A stretch of 64,000 nucleotides of DNA from Parasulfuritortus cantonensis (GTDB lineage Bacteria; Pseudomonadota; Gammaproteobacteria; Burkholderiales; Thiobacillaceae), in contig NZ_SJZB01000014.1 of the NCBI RefSeq assembly GCF_004337445.1, positions 1-64,000 on the forward strand, in the 5' to 3' direction. This document shows, in pieces, positions 17,667 to 28,296 of the stretch (position 1 is its first letter; each line of letters starts with the position of its first letter). The notes under the pieces were generated by a model. That model saw only the letters and a program-made list of their open reading frames with translations, was not told where the DNA came from and did not search any database. The position numbers were made by a program, and so were the translations under genes.

Positions 17667-19043
17667 ATGTCCGCCCGCTTCGATTCCGACCTCGCCGCCA
17701 TCAAACTGCCGCCCCATTCGGTGGAGGCGGAGCAGTCCGTGCTCGGCGGCCTGATGCTCGAGAACACGGCCGTCGACCGGGTCGCCGACCTGATCAACGA
17801 GCAGGACTTCTACCGCGCCGACCACAAGGCGATCTGGCGCCAGATCACGGCCCTGATCAACGAAAACAAGCCCGCCGACGTGATTACCGTCGCCGAGGCC
17901 CTGGATTCGCGCAACCAGCTCGAGGACATCGGCGGCCTCGCCTACCTGGCCGCCCTGGCCCAGAACACGCCGTCGGCGGCCAATATCCGCCACTATGCCG
18001 AGATCGTCCGCGAGCGCGCCGTGCTGCGCCACCTGGCCGAGGTCGGCTCGGAAATATCCGAATCCGCCTACAACCCGGAAGGCCGCAGCGCCGGCGAGAT
18101 ACTCGACCAGGCCGAGGCCAAGGTCTTCCAGATCAAGGAGGCCGGCGCCAAGACCAGCCAGGGCTGGCAGCCGCTGCAACCGCTCCTGGTGCAGGTGGTC
18201 AACCGCATCGACGAGCTGTACAGCCGCGACAACCCGAGCGACGTCACCGGCATCGCCACCGGCTTCGCCGACCTGGACAGCAAGACCTCGGGCCTGCAAC
18301 CAGGCGACCTGATCATCGTCGCCGGCCGGCCCTCCATGGGCAAGACCGCATTCAGCCTCAACATCGCCGAGAACGTCGCCCTCGACGCCAGCCTGCCGGT
18401 GGCCGTCTTCTCCATGGAAATGGGCGCCGCCCAACTGGTCATGCGCATGCTCGGCTCCATCGGCCGCCTGGACCAGCACAAGCTGCGCACCGGCAAGATC
18501 GCCGAGGACGACTGGCACAAGCTGACCAGCGCCCTGGGCCGCCTGAACGAGGCGCCCGTGTTCATCGACGAGACCCCCGGCCTGACCGCCATGGAGGTGC
18601 GCGCCCGCGCCCGCCGCCTGGCACGCCAGAACGACGGCAAGCTGGGCCTGATCGTGATCGACTACCTGCAGCTCATGTCGGGCAGCGGCGGCGGCGAGAA
18701 CCGGGCCACCGAAATCTCCGAGATCTCCCGCTCGCTCAAGGGCCTGGCCAAGGAACTGCACGTGCCGGTGATCGCCCTGTCGCAGCTCAACCGATCCCTC
18801 GAACAGCGTCCGAACAAGCGCCCGGTGATGTCCGACCTGCGCGAATCGGGCGCCATCGAGCAGGACGCCGACGTCATCCTGTTCATCTACCGGGACGAGG
18901 TCTACAACCCGGACAGCCCGGACAAGGGTACCGCCGAGATCATCATCGGCAAGCAGCGTAACGGCCCGATCGGCATGGTGCGCATGACCTTCCTGGGCGA
19001 ATACACCAAGTTCGAGAATTGCGCCTTGGGCTATCCGTCCTGA
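17667..19043 (+). CDS. dnaB: Replicative DNA helicase DnaB
   Basis: Hexameric helicase that unwinds DNA at the replication fork and loads primase. 458 residues: N-terminal primase-binding domain starting near KLPPHSVEAEQSVLGGLM, then the RecA-like domain with Walker A GRPSMGKTAFSLN (near 220), Walker B LIVIDYLQLM (near 330) and LSQLNRSLEQRPNKRPVMSDLRESGAIEQDAD. A TAGAAT box at 17652-17657 ends only 9 bases before the ATG, and no Shine-Dalgarno is seen, so the message may be almost leaderless. Followed by alr as in other betaproteobacteria. Confidence 0.97.
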   Translation: MSARFDSDLAAIKLPPHSVEAEQSVLGGLMLENTAVDRVADLINEQDFYRADHKAIWRQITALINENKPADVITVAEALDSRNQLEDIGGLAYLAALAQNTPSAANIRHYAEIVRERAVLRHLAEVGSEISESAYNPEGRSAGEILDQAEAKVFQIKEAGAKTSQGWQPLQPLLVQVVNRIDELYSRDNPSDVTGIATGFADLDSKTSGLQPGDLIIVAGRPSMGKTAFSLNIAENVALDASLPVAVFSMEMGAAQLVMRMLGSIGRLDQHKLRTGKIAEDDWHKLTSALGRLNEAPVFIDETPGLTAMEVRARARRLARQNDGKLGLIVIDYLQLMSGSGGGENRATEISEISRSLKGLAKELHVPVIALSQLNRSLEQRPNKRPVMSDLRESGAIEQDADVILFIYRDEVYNPDSPDKGTAEIIIGKQRNGPIGMVRMTFLGEYTKFENCALGYPS

Positions 19044-19073
19044 CCCCGGGCACGCCAACCTAGCCACCTCACC

Positions 19074-20141
19074 ATGCGCCCCATCGTCGCCCGTATCGAC
19101 ACCGCCGCCCTCGCCCACAACCTGTTGGTCGCCAAGCGCCTGGCCGGGCCGGCCCGCGTGCTCGCCGTGGTCAAGGCGAACGGCTACGGCCACGGCCTGG
19201 CGCGCGTCGGCCGGGCCCTGCGCGCGGCCGACGGCTTCGCCGTACTGAGCCTGGACGAGGCCGCCACCCTGCGCGCCCAGGGTCTGAGCCACCCGATCGT
19301 CCTGCTGGAAGGCTTCTTCCACCCGGACGAGATCGCCGAGATCGCCCGCCGCCGCCTGCAACCCGTGCTGCACCGGGAAGACCAGGTCGACGCCCTGGCG
19401 CGCGCCCGGGTCGACCACAAGATCGACGTCTTCCTCAAGCTCGACACCGGCATGCACCGGCTCGGCCTGGCCCGGAAGCCCTGGCTGGCGGCGCTGGAGC
19501 GGCTGCGCGCCATCCCGCACGTCGGCAACATCACCCTGATCAGCCACTTCGCCCAAGCCGACGATCCCGCGGTCGGCGTCGCCGGCCAGCTCGCCACGTT
19601 CAAGGAGGCGGCGCAGGGCCTGGCCCATCCGGTCAGCCTGGCCGCCTCGGCCGCCCTCCTGCGCTACCCGGAGTCGCATGGCGACTGGGTGCGCCCGGGC
19701 ATCATGCTGTACGGCGCCTCGCCGTTCGCCGGCGAGACCGGCGCGGACATCGGCCTGCTCCCGGTCATGCACCTGGAAAGCAAGCTGATCGCCGTGCAGA
19801 ACGTGCGCAAGGGCGAGGGCCTCGGCTACGGCCACCTGTTCACCGCCCCGCGCGACATGCGGGTCGGCGTGGTCGCCTGCGGCTACGCCGACGGCTATCC
19901 GCGCCATGCCGTCACCGGCACGCCGGTCCTGGTCGAGGGCCGGCCCAGCCGCACCCTGGGCCGGGTGTCCATGGACATGCTCTGCGTCGACCTGTCAGAG
20001 ATCGGCCACGCCCATGTCGGCAGCCCGGTCACCCTCTGGGGCGACGGCGTGCCCATCGAGACGGTGGCGGCGGCGGCCGGCACCATCTCCTACGAGCTGC
20101 TGACCGCCCTCGCGCCGCGGGTACGCGTCGAGGAAAGTTGA
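19074..20141 (+). CDS. alr: Alanine racemase
   Basis: PLP enzyme making D-alanine for peptidoglycan. 355 residues with the PLP lysine in VVKANGYGHGLARV (near residue 35), the catalytic Tyr in the second motif GYGHLFTAPRD, the family segment CGYADGYPRHA (near 268) and GRVSMDMLCVDLS (near 295). It is the only racemase in the window and shares the pathway of the D-Ala-directed PbpG-type endopeptidase at 41-42 kb. Confidence 0.96.
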   Translation: MRPIVARIDTAALAHNLLVAKRLAGPARVLAVVKANGYGHGLARVGRALRAADGFAVLSLDEAATLRAQGLSHPIVLLEGFFHPDEIAEIARRRLQPVLHREDQVDALARARVDHKIDVFLKLDTGMHRLGLARKPWLAALERLRAIPHVGNITLISHFAQADDPAVGVAGQLATFKEAAQGLAHPVSLAASAALLRYPESHGDWVRPGIMLYGASPFAGETGADIGLLPVMHLESKLIAVQNVRKGEGLGYGHLFTAPRDMRVGVVACGYADGYPRHAVTGTPVLVEGRPSRTLGRVSMDMLCVDLSEIGHAHVGSPVTLWGDGVPIETVAAAAGTISYELLTALAPRVRVEES

Positions 20142-20174
20142 AACCCAAGCGGGCAGGTATGCTATGGTAATACC
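20138..20174 (+). promoter_or_regulatory. Promoter/operator region of the toxin-antitoxin pair
   Basis: TTGAAA (20138-20143) begins in the alr stop region. GGTAT (20156-20160) and ATACC (20170-20174) form an inverted repeat, with a nested GGTA-A-TACC over the TATGGT -10-like box (20163-20168). Such a repeat over the -10 region suits autorepression by a ribbon-helix-helix antitoxin. Confidence 0.45.
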
Positions 20175-20199
20175 CGTCAATACCACCCGGGAGCCCGCC

Positions 20200-20490
20200 A
20201 TGGCTGCAACGCACCCCCACCCTGTAGCCATCAAGATCGATCAAGACATAAAGGACCGCCTGAAGCGCCTGGCCGAGGCGCGCCACCGCACGCCACACTG
20301 GTTGATGCGTGAAGCCATCCAGCAATATGTCGAACGCGAGGAACAGCGCGAAAGCTATCGCCAGGACGGCATCCGGGCCTGGAACGAATATCGGACGAAC
20401 GGCCTGCACCTGGACCACGAAGAAGTCGACGCCTGGCTTGCCCAATTGGAGGCGGGCCTTGACGCCGAGCCGCCCGAATGCCACGACTGA
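20200..20490 (+). CDS. Ribbon-helix-helix antitoxin (ParD/CopG type)
   Basis: 96 residues. The N-terminal half, HPVAIKIDQDIKDRLKRLAEAR then TPHWLMREAIQQYVEREEQ, is a ribbon-helix-helix DNA-binding fold. The C-terminal part, rich in acidic residues (LHLDHEEVDAWLAQLEAG), is the likely toxin-binding tail. I chose ATG at 20200 (GGAG 9 bases upstream) over the in-frame ATG at 20164 because the motif starts there. Overlaps the toxin gene by 13 bases. Expected role: neutralise the toxin and repress its own promoter. Confidence 0.85.
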   Translation: MAATHPHPVAIKIDQDIKDRLKRLAEARHRTPHWLMREAIQQYVEREEQRESYRQDGIRAWNEYRTNGLHLDHEEVDAWLAQLEAGLDAEPPECHD

Positions 20491-20768
20491 TCTGGTCGCC
20501 GCCAGCGCTGCGCGACGTCCAGCGCCTGTATCGTTTCCTTGCCGAGAAAAACCCGGATGCCGCTAGGCGTGCGGTCGGCCTGATCCGCGCAGGCATGCGA
20601 ATCATCGAGAAGCATCCCGAAATCGGCCGCCCTGCAGAAGGCATGGTCCCGGAATACCGCGAATGGCTGGTCGATTTTGGCGACAGCGGCTATATCGCGC
20701 TGTACCGATACGACGGCCGGACTGCAATCATCCTTGCAGTCCGGCACCAGAAGGAAGCCGGATATTGA
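20478..20768 (+). CDS. ParE/RelE superfamily toxin
   Basis: 96 residues of the RelE/ParE fold: IWSPPALRDVQRLYRFLAEKNPDAARRAVGLIR, then PEIGRPAEGMVPEYREWLVDFGDSGYIALYRYDG and a terminal ILAVRHQKEAGY. The R-x-W-L and final R-H-x-x-E/Y features match ParE. Target (gyrase or ribosome) is not decidable here. Sits between alr and trpC, where a radA-type gene is often found in relatives, so it may be an insertion. Confidence 0.85.
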   Translation: MPRLIWSPPALRDVQRLYRFLAEKNPDAARRAVGLIRAGMRIIEKHPEIGRPAEGMVPEYREWLVDFGDSGYIALYRYDGRTAIILAVRHQKEAGY

Positions 20769-20794
20769 ATAGGCAATACCTTCATCCGGCTTCA

Positions 20795-20818
20795 TCGTTC
20801 CCGTCCAGGCGGGAACGA
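20795..20818. repeat. Dispersed palindromic element, copy 2
   Basis: TCGTTCCCG (20795-20803), loop TCCAGG, CGGGAACGA (20810-20818). Related to copy 1 at 17588-17605. It lies between the toxin stop and trpC. Confidence 0.55.
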
Positions 20819-20842
20819 CAAAACACCTAACCGAGAGCCGCC

Positions 20843-21634
20843 ATGTCCGACATCCTGACCAAGATTCTGGCCGTCAAGGCCGAAGAAGTCGCCGCGGCCC
20901 GCGCCGCCCGTTCCTTGGCCGCCACCCGCGCAGCCGCGGAAGAGCAGCCCGCCGCCCGCGACTTCGTCGCCGCCATCCGCGCCAAGATCGCCGCCGGCGA
21001 GGCCGCCGTGATCGCCGAGGTCAAGAAGGCCAGCCCCAGCAAGGGCGTCATCCGGCCCGACTTCCGCCCGGCCGAGATCGCCGCCAGCTATGCCCGCGGC
21101 GGTGCCGCCTGCCTGTCCGTGTTGACCGACCGGCAGTTCTTCCAAGGCGCCCCCGAATACCTGCAGCAGGCCCGGGCCGCCTGCAACCTGCCGGTCCTGC
21201 GCAAGGACTTCATGATCGACGCCTACCAGGTCTACGAGGCCAGGGCCATGGGCGCCGACTGCATCCTGCTCATCGTCGCCGCCCTCTCGCCGGCGCAGAT
21301 GCAGGAACTTGAGACCATCGCCATGGAGCTCGGCATGGCGGTGCTGGTGGAATCCCACGACGGCGACGAACTCGACCAGGCCTTGCGCCTCCAGACGCCC
21401 CTGATCGGCATCAACAACCGCAACCTGCGCACCTTCGAGACCCGCCTCGAGACTACCCTGGACCTGCTGCCGCGCATCGGCCCGGATCGCATACCGGTCA
21501 CCGAAAGCGGCATCCTGGCCCCGGCCGACGTGGCCCTGATGCAGCGCCACCGGGTCGACACCTTCCTGGTCGGCGAAGCCTTCATGCGCGCCGCCGAACC
21601 GGGCGAGGAACTGCGCCGGCTGTTCGCCCGCTAG
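20843..21634 (+). CDS. trpC: Indole-3-glycerol phosphate synthase
   Basis: Closes CDRP to indole-3-glycerol phosphate in tryptophan synthesis. 263 residues of a TIM barrel with [16 protein letters not shown] (catalytic Lys and Glu), [47 protein letters not shown] and VTESGI. Stands alone without other trp genes, as in many betaproteobacteria where trpEGDC is split. Confidence 0.95.
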   Translation: MSDILTKILAVKAEEVAAARAARSLAATRAAAEEQPAARDFVAAIRAKIAAGEAAVIAEVKKASPSKGVIRPDFRPAEIAASYARGGAACLSVLTDRQFFQGAPEYLQQARAACNLPVLRKDFMIDAYQVYEARAMGADCILLIVAALSPAQMQELETIAMELGMAVLVESHDGDELDQALRLQTPLIGINNRNLRTFETRLETTLDLLPRIGPDRIPVTESGILAPADVALMQRHRVDTFLVGEAFMRAAEPGEELRRLFAR

Positions 21635-21846
21635 CCGGCAACCGTTCCCTTTTCGGCGTCGCAATCGCGCCACACCCGGGCGATCCGCCCGGCCCACATC
21701 GGCCGTATGCCTGGCCCAGGGCGGCTTGCGTTGCCACAATGAACGCGCAAGTCCAGCACCCACCCGCTGTCCGAGCCGGGTGTCGCGGGCACCGAAGGGT
21801 GCCGCCCGCACAAGCTGGAGTCATCAACACGGACCAGGAGTTCACC

Positions 21847-22965
21847 ATGAAAAAGTCTCTGATCGCCCTGGCGCTGGCCAGCGCCTTCGCCACCCCCGCC
21901 TTCGCCGCCACCGGTAACGTCGACGTCTACGGCAAGCTGCGCGTCTCCCTCGACTACGTCGATGTCGACGGACTGGAAAAGAATTGGCAACTGAACGACC
22001 AGACCTCGCGCATCGGCTTCAAGGGCACCGAGGACCTCGGCGGCGGCCTGCGCGCCATCTGGCAGATCGAGCAGGCCCTGAGCAGCCAAGGGTCGATCCC
22101 TTACGGCAAGGATATGGATTTCTCCACCGGCGGCGAGTTCTCCAACTTCGGCGGCGGCACGCTTGCCAGCCGTAACACCTACGTCGGCCTGGCCGGCGAT
22201 TTCGGGACCTTCCTGGTCGGCCGCCACGACACCCCGTACAAGCTGGTCGGCTCGTCCGACCTGTTCGCCGACACCTCGGCGGACTCGCAGAACTCCAGTC
22301 AGCTGGGCGGCATCATCGGCTACGGTGTCGATGACATGACGCTCATGGCGAATGGCATCGACCCGGTGGGCGGCTTCGACATGCGCGCCACCAATGCCAT
22401 CGCCTACATCTCGCCGACCTTCTCCGGCCTGACCGTCATCGCCGCCATCGTGCCGGGCGAGTCCTACGCCAATGGCAGCAAGGCCAACGGCCTCGCCGAT
22501 GCCTACTCGGTCGGCCTCCTGTACGCGAACGGCCCGCTCAACCTCGGCCTCGGCTACGAGATGCACACCGGCGACTTGGTCAACGACATCACCTACAGTG
22601 CTACCGACGACGACGAATCGGCCTGGAAGCTCAACGCCGGCTACACCATCGGCGACCTCAAGCTGGGCGGCACCTACGAACAGCAGGACGGCGTCATGGG
22701 CAACAAGTCCACCAACTACCTGGTGTCCGCCGCCTATGGCATGGGCCCGATCACCCTGGCCGGCCAGTTCGGCAAGCGCAACGTCAACAGCGACGCCGAG
22801 ACCTGGGGCTCCCAGGACCTGACCCGCTGGACCATCGGCGCCGTCTACGGCCTGTCCATGCGGACCAGCGCCTACGTCGCCTACGACCATGACAAGTACG
22901 AGAACAAGTACTACGGCAACACCAAGGCCAACATCTTCACCGTCGGCCTGAACCACGACTTCTGA
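21847..22965 (+). CDS. Gram-negative porin 1
   Basis: Outer-membrane trimeric beta-barrel porin, 372 residues. Signal peptide MKKSLIALALASAFATPAFA, then TGNVDVYGKLRVSLDYV. Alternating beta-strand pattern throughout, and the terminal residues LNHDF with a C-terminal Phe, needed for outer-membrane insertion. It is a close paralogue of the porin at 23324. Its codon choice follows the GC-rich genomic average (more GAG, CTC and GCC), unlike the second copy. ATG preceded by CAGGAGTTCACC. A TTGCCACAAT at 21731-21740 resembles the promoter element before the second porin. Confidence 0.95.
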   Translation: MKKSLIALALASAFATPAFAATGNVDVYGKLRVSLDYVDVDGLEKNWQLNDQTSRIGFKGTEDLGGGLRAIWQIEQALSSQGSIPYGKDMDFSTGGEFSNFGGGTLASRNTYVGLAGDFGTFLVGRHDTPYKLVGSSDLFADTSADSQNSSQLGGIIGYGVDDMTLMANGIDPVGGFDMRATNAIAYISPTFSGLTVIAAIVPGESYANGSKANGLADAYSVGLLYANGPLNLGLGYEMHTGDLVNDITYSATDDDESAWKLNAGYTIGDLKLGGTYEQQDGVMGNKSTNYLVSAAYGMGPITLAGQFGKRNVNSDAETWGSQDLTRWTIGAVYGLSMRTSAYVAYDHDKYENKYYGNTKANIFTVGLNHDF

Positions 22966-22988
22966 TCCGGTTCCGAGCCCTCTCCCGG

Positions 22989-23013
22989 ACGGGCGCCTGC
23001 GGGCGCCCGTTTT
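22989..23013 (+). terminator. Terminator of porin 1
   Basis: ACGGGCGCC (22989-22997), loop TGCG, GGCGCCCGT (23002-23010), T4. It is almost the same as the terminator after porin 2, as expected for a tandem duplication. Confidence 0.85.
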
Positions 23014-23140
23014 CATTTCCGGTGCCCTGTGCAGGTCGCTGCCGACCGGTTGCAAGCCCCACCGCCACGCGCATCGCACCGCCCTGTTGCAATCCCGCCA
23101 CACATAATCCAACCGTCATATCCGGAATTCGCCGAATGCT

Positions 23141-23169
23141 TTGGTCCGAAACCCGGGGCTTGCCACAAT
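23141..23169 (+). promoter_or_regulatory. Candidate promoter of porin 2 with a long leader
   Basis: TTGGTC (23141-23146), 17-base spacer, CACAAT (23164-23169). The predicted start near 23176 leaves a leader of about 148 nt. The leader has a 12-base palindrome TCTCGCGCGAGA at 23180-23191 and an AAGGAGTTCATA ribosome site. The rest of the 22966-23323 gap holds the porin 1 terminator and nothing else I can name. Confidence 0.45.
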
Positions 23170-23323
23170 ACGTTCAACTTCTCGCGCGAGAGGTTGTTTT
23201 CACCCCACTCGCTGCAAGCAGACCCGCAAGGTGATGCGAGGAGCGAGGCGGAGGCGATCCGGCCGGCAGGCCCGGACCTCTCCGCGAAAGCTGGAATTAT
23301 TAACTTGAACTAAGGAGTTCATA

Positions 23324-24436
23324 ATGAAGAAGTCTCTGATCGCCCTGGCTGTTGCCGGCGCCTTCGCCGCTCCCGCCTTCGCCGCCACCGGCAACGTCGA
23401 CGTTTACGGCAAGCTGCGCGTCTCCCTGGACTACGTCGACCTGAACGGCGGCCTGGAAAGCAGCTGGCAGCTGAACGACCAAACCTCCCGCATCGGCTTC
23501 AAGGGTAGCGAAGACCTGGGCGGCGGTCTGAAGGCCATCTGGCAAATCGAACAAGCCCTGAGCAGCCAAGGCAAGCTGTTCGGCTACGACGAATTTGCCG
23601 CCGGCGGCGAATTCTCCAACATCGGCGGCGGCACCCTGGCCGGCCGTAACACCTTCGTCGGCCTGTCCGGCGACTTCGGTACCGTCCTGGCCGGTCGTCA
23701 CGACACCCCGTACAAGCTGGTCGGTTCCGCTGACATCTTCGCCGACACCTCCGCTGACTCCCAGAACGGCAACCAACTGGGCGGCATCATCGGCTACGAC
23801 CTGGACTGGAACGGCATCGGCGGCTTCGACATCCGCGCCACCAACGCCATCGCCTACGTCTCCCCGAGCTTCTCCGGCGTGACCGTCATCGGCGCCGTGG
23901 TTCCGGGCGAGTCCTATGACTCCGGCAGCAAGGCCAACGGCATCGCCGACGCCTACTCCCTGGGCGTGCTGTACGCCAACGGCCCCCTGAGCCTGGGCCT
24001 GGGCTACGAAATGCACACCAAGGACATCGTGTACGACATCACTACCGGCATCTACGGTTCCGGTAACGGCATCAGCGAAAACGAATCCGCCTGGAAGCTG
24101 AACGCTGGCTACGCCATCGGCGACCTGAAGCTGGGTGCCACCTTCGAAAGCCAGGACGGCGTTCTGGGCATGAAGTCCACCAACTACCTGGTTTCCGCCG
24201 CCTACGGCATGGGCCCGATCACCCTGGCCGCCCAATACGGCAAGCGTGACCCGAACAGCAAGGCCAACAACATCCTGGGCGACAGCGACCTGACCCGCTA
24301 CACCCTGGGTGCCGTCTACGGCTTCTCCAAGCGCACCAGCGCTTACTTCGCGTACGACCACGACAAGTACGAGAAGGGCGCGTTCGACGGTCTGAAGGCC
24401 AACATCTACACGATCGGCCTGAACCACGACTTCTAA
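23324..24436 (+). CDS. Gram-negative porin 2 (likely major porin)
   Basis: 370-residue outer-membrane porin with signal peptide MKKSLIALAVAGAFAAPAFA, mature start TGNVDVYGKLRVSLDYV and C-terminal LNHDF. Close paralogue of the upstream porin, sharing long stretches such as DTPYKLVGS and NYLVSAAYGMGPITLA. Codons differ: more GAA, GGT, GCT, GTT and CGT, a bias seen in highly expressed genes, so this copy is probably the abundant one. It has its own promoter and terminator. Confidence 0.95.
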   Translation: MKKSLIALAVAGAFAAPAFAATGNVDVYGKLRVSLDYVDLNGGLESSWQLNDQTSRIGFKGSEDLGGGLKAIWQIEQALSSQGKLFGYDEFAAGGEFSNIGGGTLAGRNTFVGLSGDFGTVLAGRHDTPYKLVGSADIFADTSADSQNGNQLGGIIGYDLDWNGIGGFDIRATNAIAYVSPSFSGVTVIGAVVPGESYDSGSKANGIADAYSLGVLYANGPLSLGLGYEMHTKDIVYDITTGIYGSGNGISENESAWKLNAGYAIGDLKLGATFESQDGVLGMKSTNYLVSAAYGMGPITLAAQYGKRDPNSKANNILGDSDLTRYTLGAVYGFSKRTSAYFAYDHDKYEKGAFDGLKANIYTIGLNHDF

Positions 24437-24464
24437 TCCTGTCCCCAGGATTGGCATAGTCTTG

Positions 24465-24490
24465 ACGGGCGCCTACGGGCGCCCGTTTTT
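24465..24490 (+). terminator. Terminator of porin 2
   Basis: ACGGGCGCC (24465-24473), loop TACG, GGCGCCCGT (24478-24486), T5. The next gene starts 24 bases later. Confidence 0.88.
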
Positions 24491-24513
24491 CATTTCCGAT
24501 CGGGAACGACGAG

Positions 24514-26340
<1,827 letters not shown>

Positions 26341-26404
26341 GGGCCGCGCGGCCAGGCGGGCGGGAGCATCGCGACTTCGCCCGCCCACGCCGCCGCTTTA
26401 TCGT

Positions 26405-26410
26405 TATAGT
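26405..26410 (+). promoter_or_regulatory. Candidate -10 box before the ATP-grasp gene
   Basis: TATAGT at 26405-26410, 37 bases before the ATG, with no clear -35. A hairpin GGCGGGCG (26355-26362) with CGCCCGCC (26378-26385) stands between it and the upstream sulfotransferase stop, so this gene may have its own transcript. Confidence 0.3.
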
Positions 26411-26447
26411 GCCAGCCACGTCCGGAACTGATCTGCGAAAATCGACC

Positions 26448-28145
26448 ATGCGCCCCCACCTCATCTCCGCCCAAACGGGCCGGCCCGACCCGATCCAGAC
26501 CGCCAAGGACCTGCTGCGCGCCGGCAGGCAGGAAGAAGGCGAGCGTACCCTGAGACAACTGCTGGATCGCGACGGCGGCAACCCCGAAGCGCTCGGCCTG
26601 CTGGCCCTGCTGGAAGTCCAGCGTCGGCACACCAAGAAGGCCAAGCAGTTGTGGGAACAAGCCCTGGCCAACCCGACGCCTGCCTGGATCTATCTCCGCA
26701 ACCTCTTCAATCTGCTCAGCGTCGTGCTCAGGGAGGGCGCCCGCGCCGAGGCGGCGAAGTACGCCAGCCGCCCGGTTCCGCAATGGCCTGAACAGCGCAT
26801 CCCGAACCCGGAGGAGCGGCAGATGCTGCCCGCCCTGGCCGACATGCTCGCCGACCTGGGCCGGATCGACGCGGCCGCCGACCTGCTGACCAGCGCCATC
26901 GGCCACCTCGCCCAGGACGGCGTCTTGCACCATGCCCTGGGCAAGCTCCAGTTGGCCCGGGGCGACCTCGGTGCCGCCTGGCAGGCCCTCCAGCAGGCGG
27001 AGCAGCGGCTCCGGCCACGCGTCAGCTTCCCCCTGCTCACCGACCTCTGCCTGTGCGCGATGGAACGCGGCGATCAAGCGGCCGTACGCGCGATCCACGC
27101 CACGCTCGCGACCGCATCGCCGGTCTATGTCAGTCCTGCCCAGACAGGTCAACGCGCCAACATCCTGATATTCAACAAGGTGAAATTCGCCGACATCGAC
27201 TCTGAACGGGCGCTGCACTTCGGGGGTAATTTCCCCGGCCAACTGAGCACCCATCTGGCGGCCGAATATCGGTTCATGTCCGTGTTCGCCGAAGAAGCCG
27301 CCGGGCGCGCCGCGCGCGAGCAGTTGCCGCCACCCGCCTTGATCCTGAACAACATCGCCGGCGCCGAGGCCATGGCGGCGCGCGGCAGCCAGCAGGATCT
27401 CGTGCAGTTCGCCGCGAGCTTCGGCGTTCCCGTGATCAACCATCCCGACAAGATCGCCCAGTCCGGCCGTGACGAAAACGCCGCCCGGTTGGCTGGCCTG
27501 GCCAACCTCCTGGTTCCCCGCACCTGCCGTTTCGACAAGGCGGGCAAGACCGGCAGCGAACTCGCGGCCGCGATCGAAGCGCAGTTCGCCTACCCTCTGA
27601 TCGCCCGCACGCTAGAGCTCCAGCAAGGCCTGGGCATGCACAGGATCGACGACCGCGCACAGTTGCTCGACGCGCTCGCCACGCGGCTGCCCGAGCAGTT
27701 CTTCGTCACCGAGTTCATCGACAGCCGCGGCCCCGACGGCTTCTACCGCAAGATTCGCGCCGCGGTGGTGGGCGACCACATCGGCGTCATGCGGGCCGAC
27801 TGGGATACCTTCTGGATGGTGCATGGCCGCAAGTCCGAGGAACGGGTGGCCTTCTACCGCAGCAACCGCCACCTGCTGGCCCAGGAGGACCGCCTCTGCG
27901 CCGACCCGGATCGGGAACTGGGCGCCGGCGTGATGGCGACCCTGCACGCCATCCGGGAACGCATCCCGCTCGACATATTCGGCATCGATTTCGACGTCCT
28001 GGCCGACGGCCGCCTCGTCTTCTACGAGGCCAACGCCTCCATGAGCCTGTTCACCGCCGCCGCCCCCGACATCCGTTCGCCGGACCATGCCCACCAGCGT
28101 ACCCTGGCCGCCATGCGCAGCTATATCGACGGGCTGTTGAAGTAG
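26448..28145 (+). CDS. TPR / ATP-grasp domain protein
   Basis: 565 residues. The N-terminal 220 residues are TPR-like helices (AKDLLRAGRQEEGERTLRQLLDRDGGNPEALGLLALLE). The C-terminal half has an ATP-grasp fold: FAYPLIARTLELQQGLGMHRI (ATP-binding lysine/arginine region), FFVTEFIDSRGPDGFYRKIRAAVVG and the metal-binding IDFDVLADGRLVFYEANASMSLF. ATP-grasp enzymes join a carboxylate to an amine or thiol by acyl phosphate. Neither substrate is known; the TPR part may hold a protein partner. It lies 107 bases after the TPR-sulfotransferase. Confidence 0.82.
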   Translation: MRPHLISAQTGRPDPIQTAKDLLRAGRQEEGERTLRQLLDRDGGNPEALGLLALLEVQRRHTKKAKQLWEQALANPTPAWIYLRNLFNLLSVVLREGARAEAAKYASRPVPQWPEQRIPNPEERQMLPALADMLADLGRIDAAADLLTSAIGHLAQDGVLHHALGKLQLARGDLGAAWQALQQAEQRLRPRVSFPLLTDLCLCAMERGDQAAVRAIHATLATASPVYVSPAQTGQRANILIFNKVKFADIDSERALHFGGNFPGQLSTHLAAEYRFMSVFAEEAAGRAAREQLPPPALILNNIAGAEAMAARGSQQDLVQFAASFGVPVINHPDKIAQSGRDENAARLAGLANLLVPRTCRFDKAGKTGSELAAAIEAQFAYPLIARTLELQQGLGMHRIDDRAQLLDALATRLPEQFFVTEFIDSRGPDGFYRKIRAAVVGDHIGVMRADWDTFWMVHGRKSEERVAFYRSNRHLLAQEDRLCADPDRELGAGVMATLHAIRERIPLDIFGIDFDVLADGRLVFYEANASMSLFTAAAPDIRSPDHAHQRTLAAMRSYIDGLLK

Positions 28146-28296
28146 CACCGCTACCGCGTGGCCTCGGCCACGCCTGACCGCCGGGAGGCCGACTGCCATA
28201 CCCCCAAGCGCGGTGGAATCGGATAACCTGCAACCCGGAGTTGTTATTCGGCCCGGCCCGCCTCGGGGTCCGGACTGCCATCGAGGATCGATCGCC

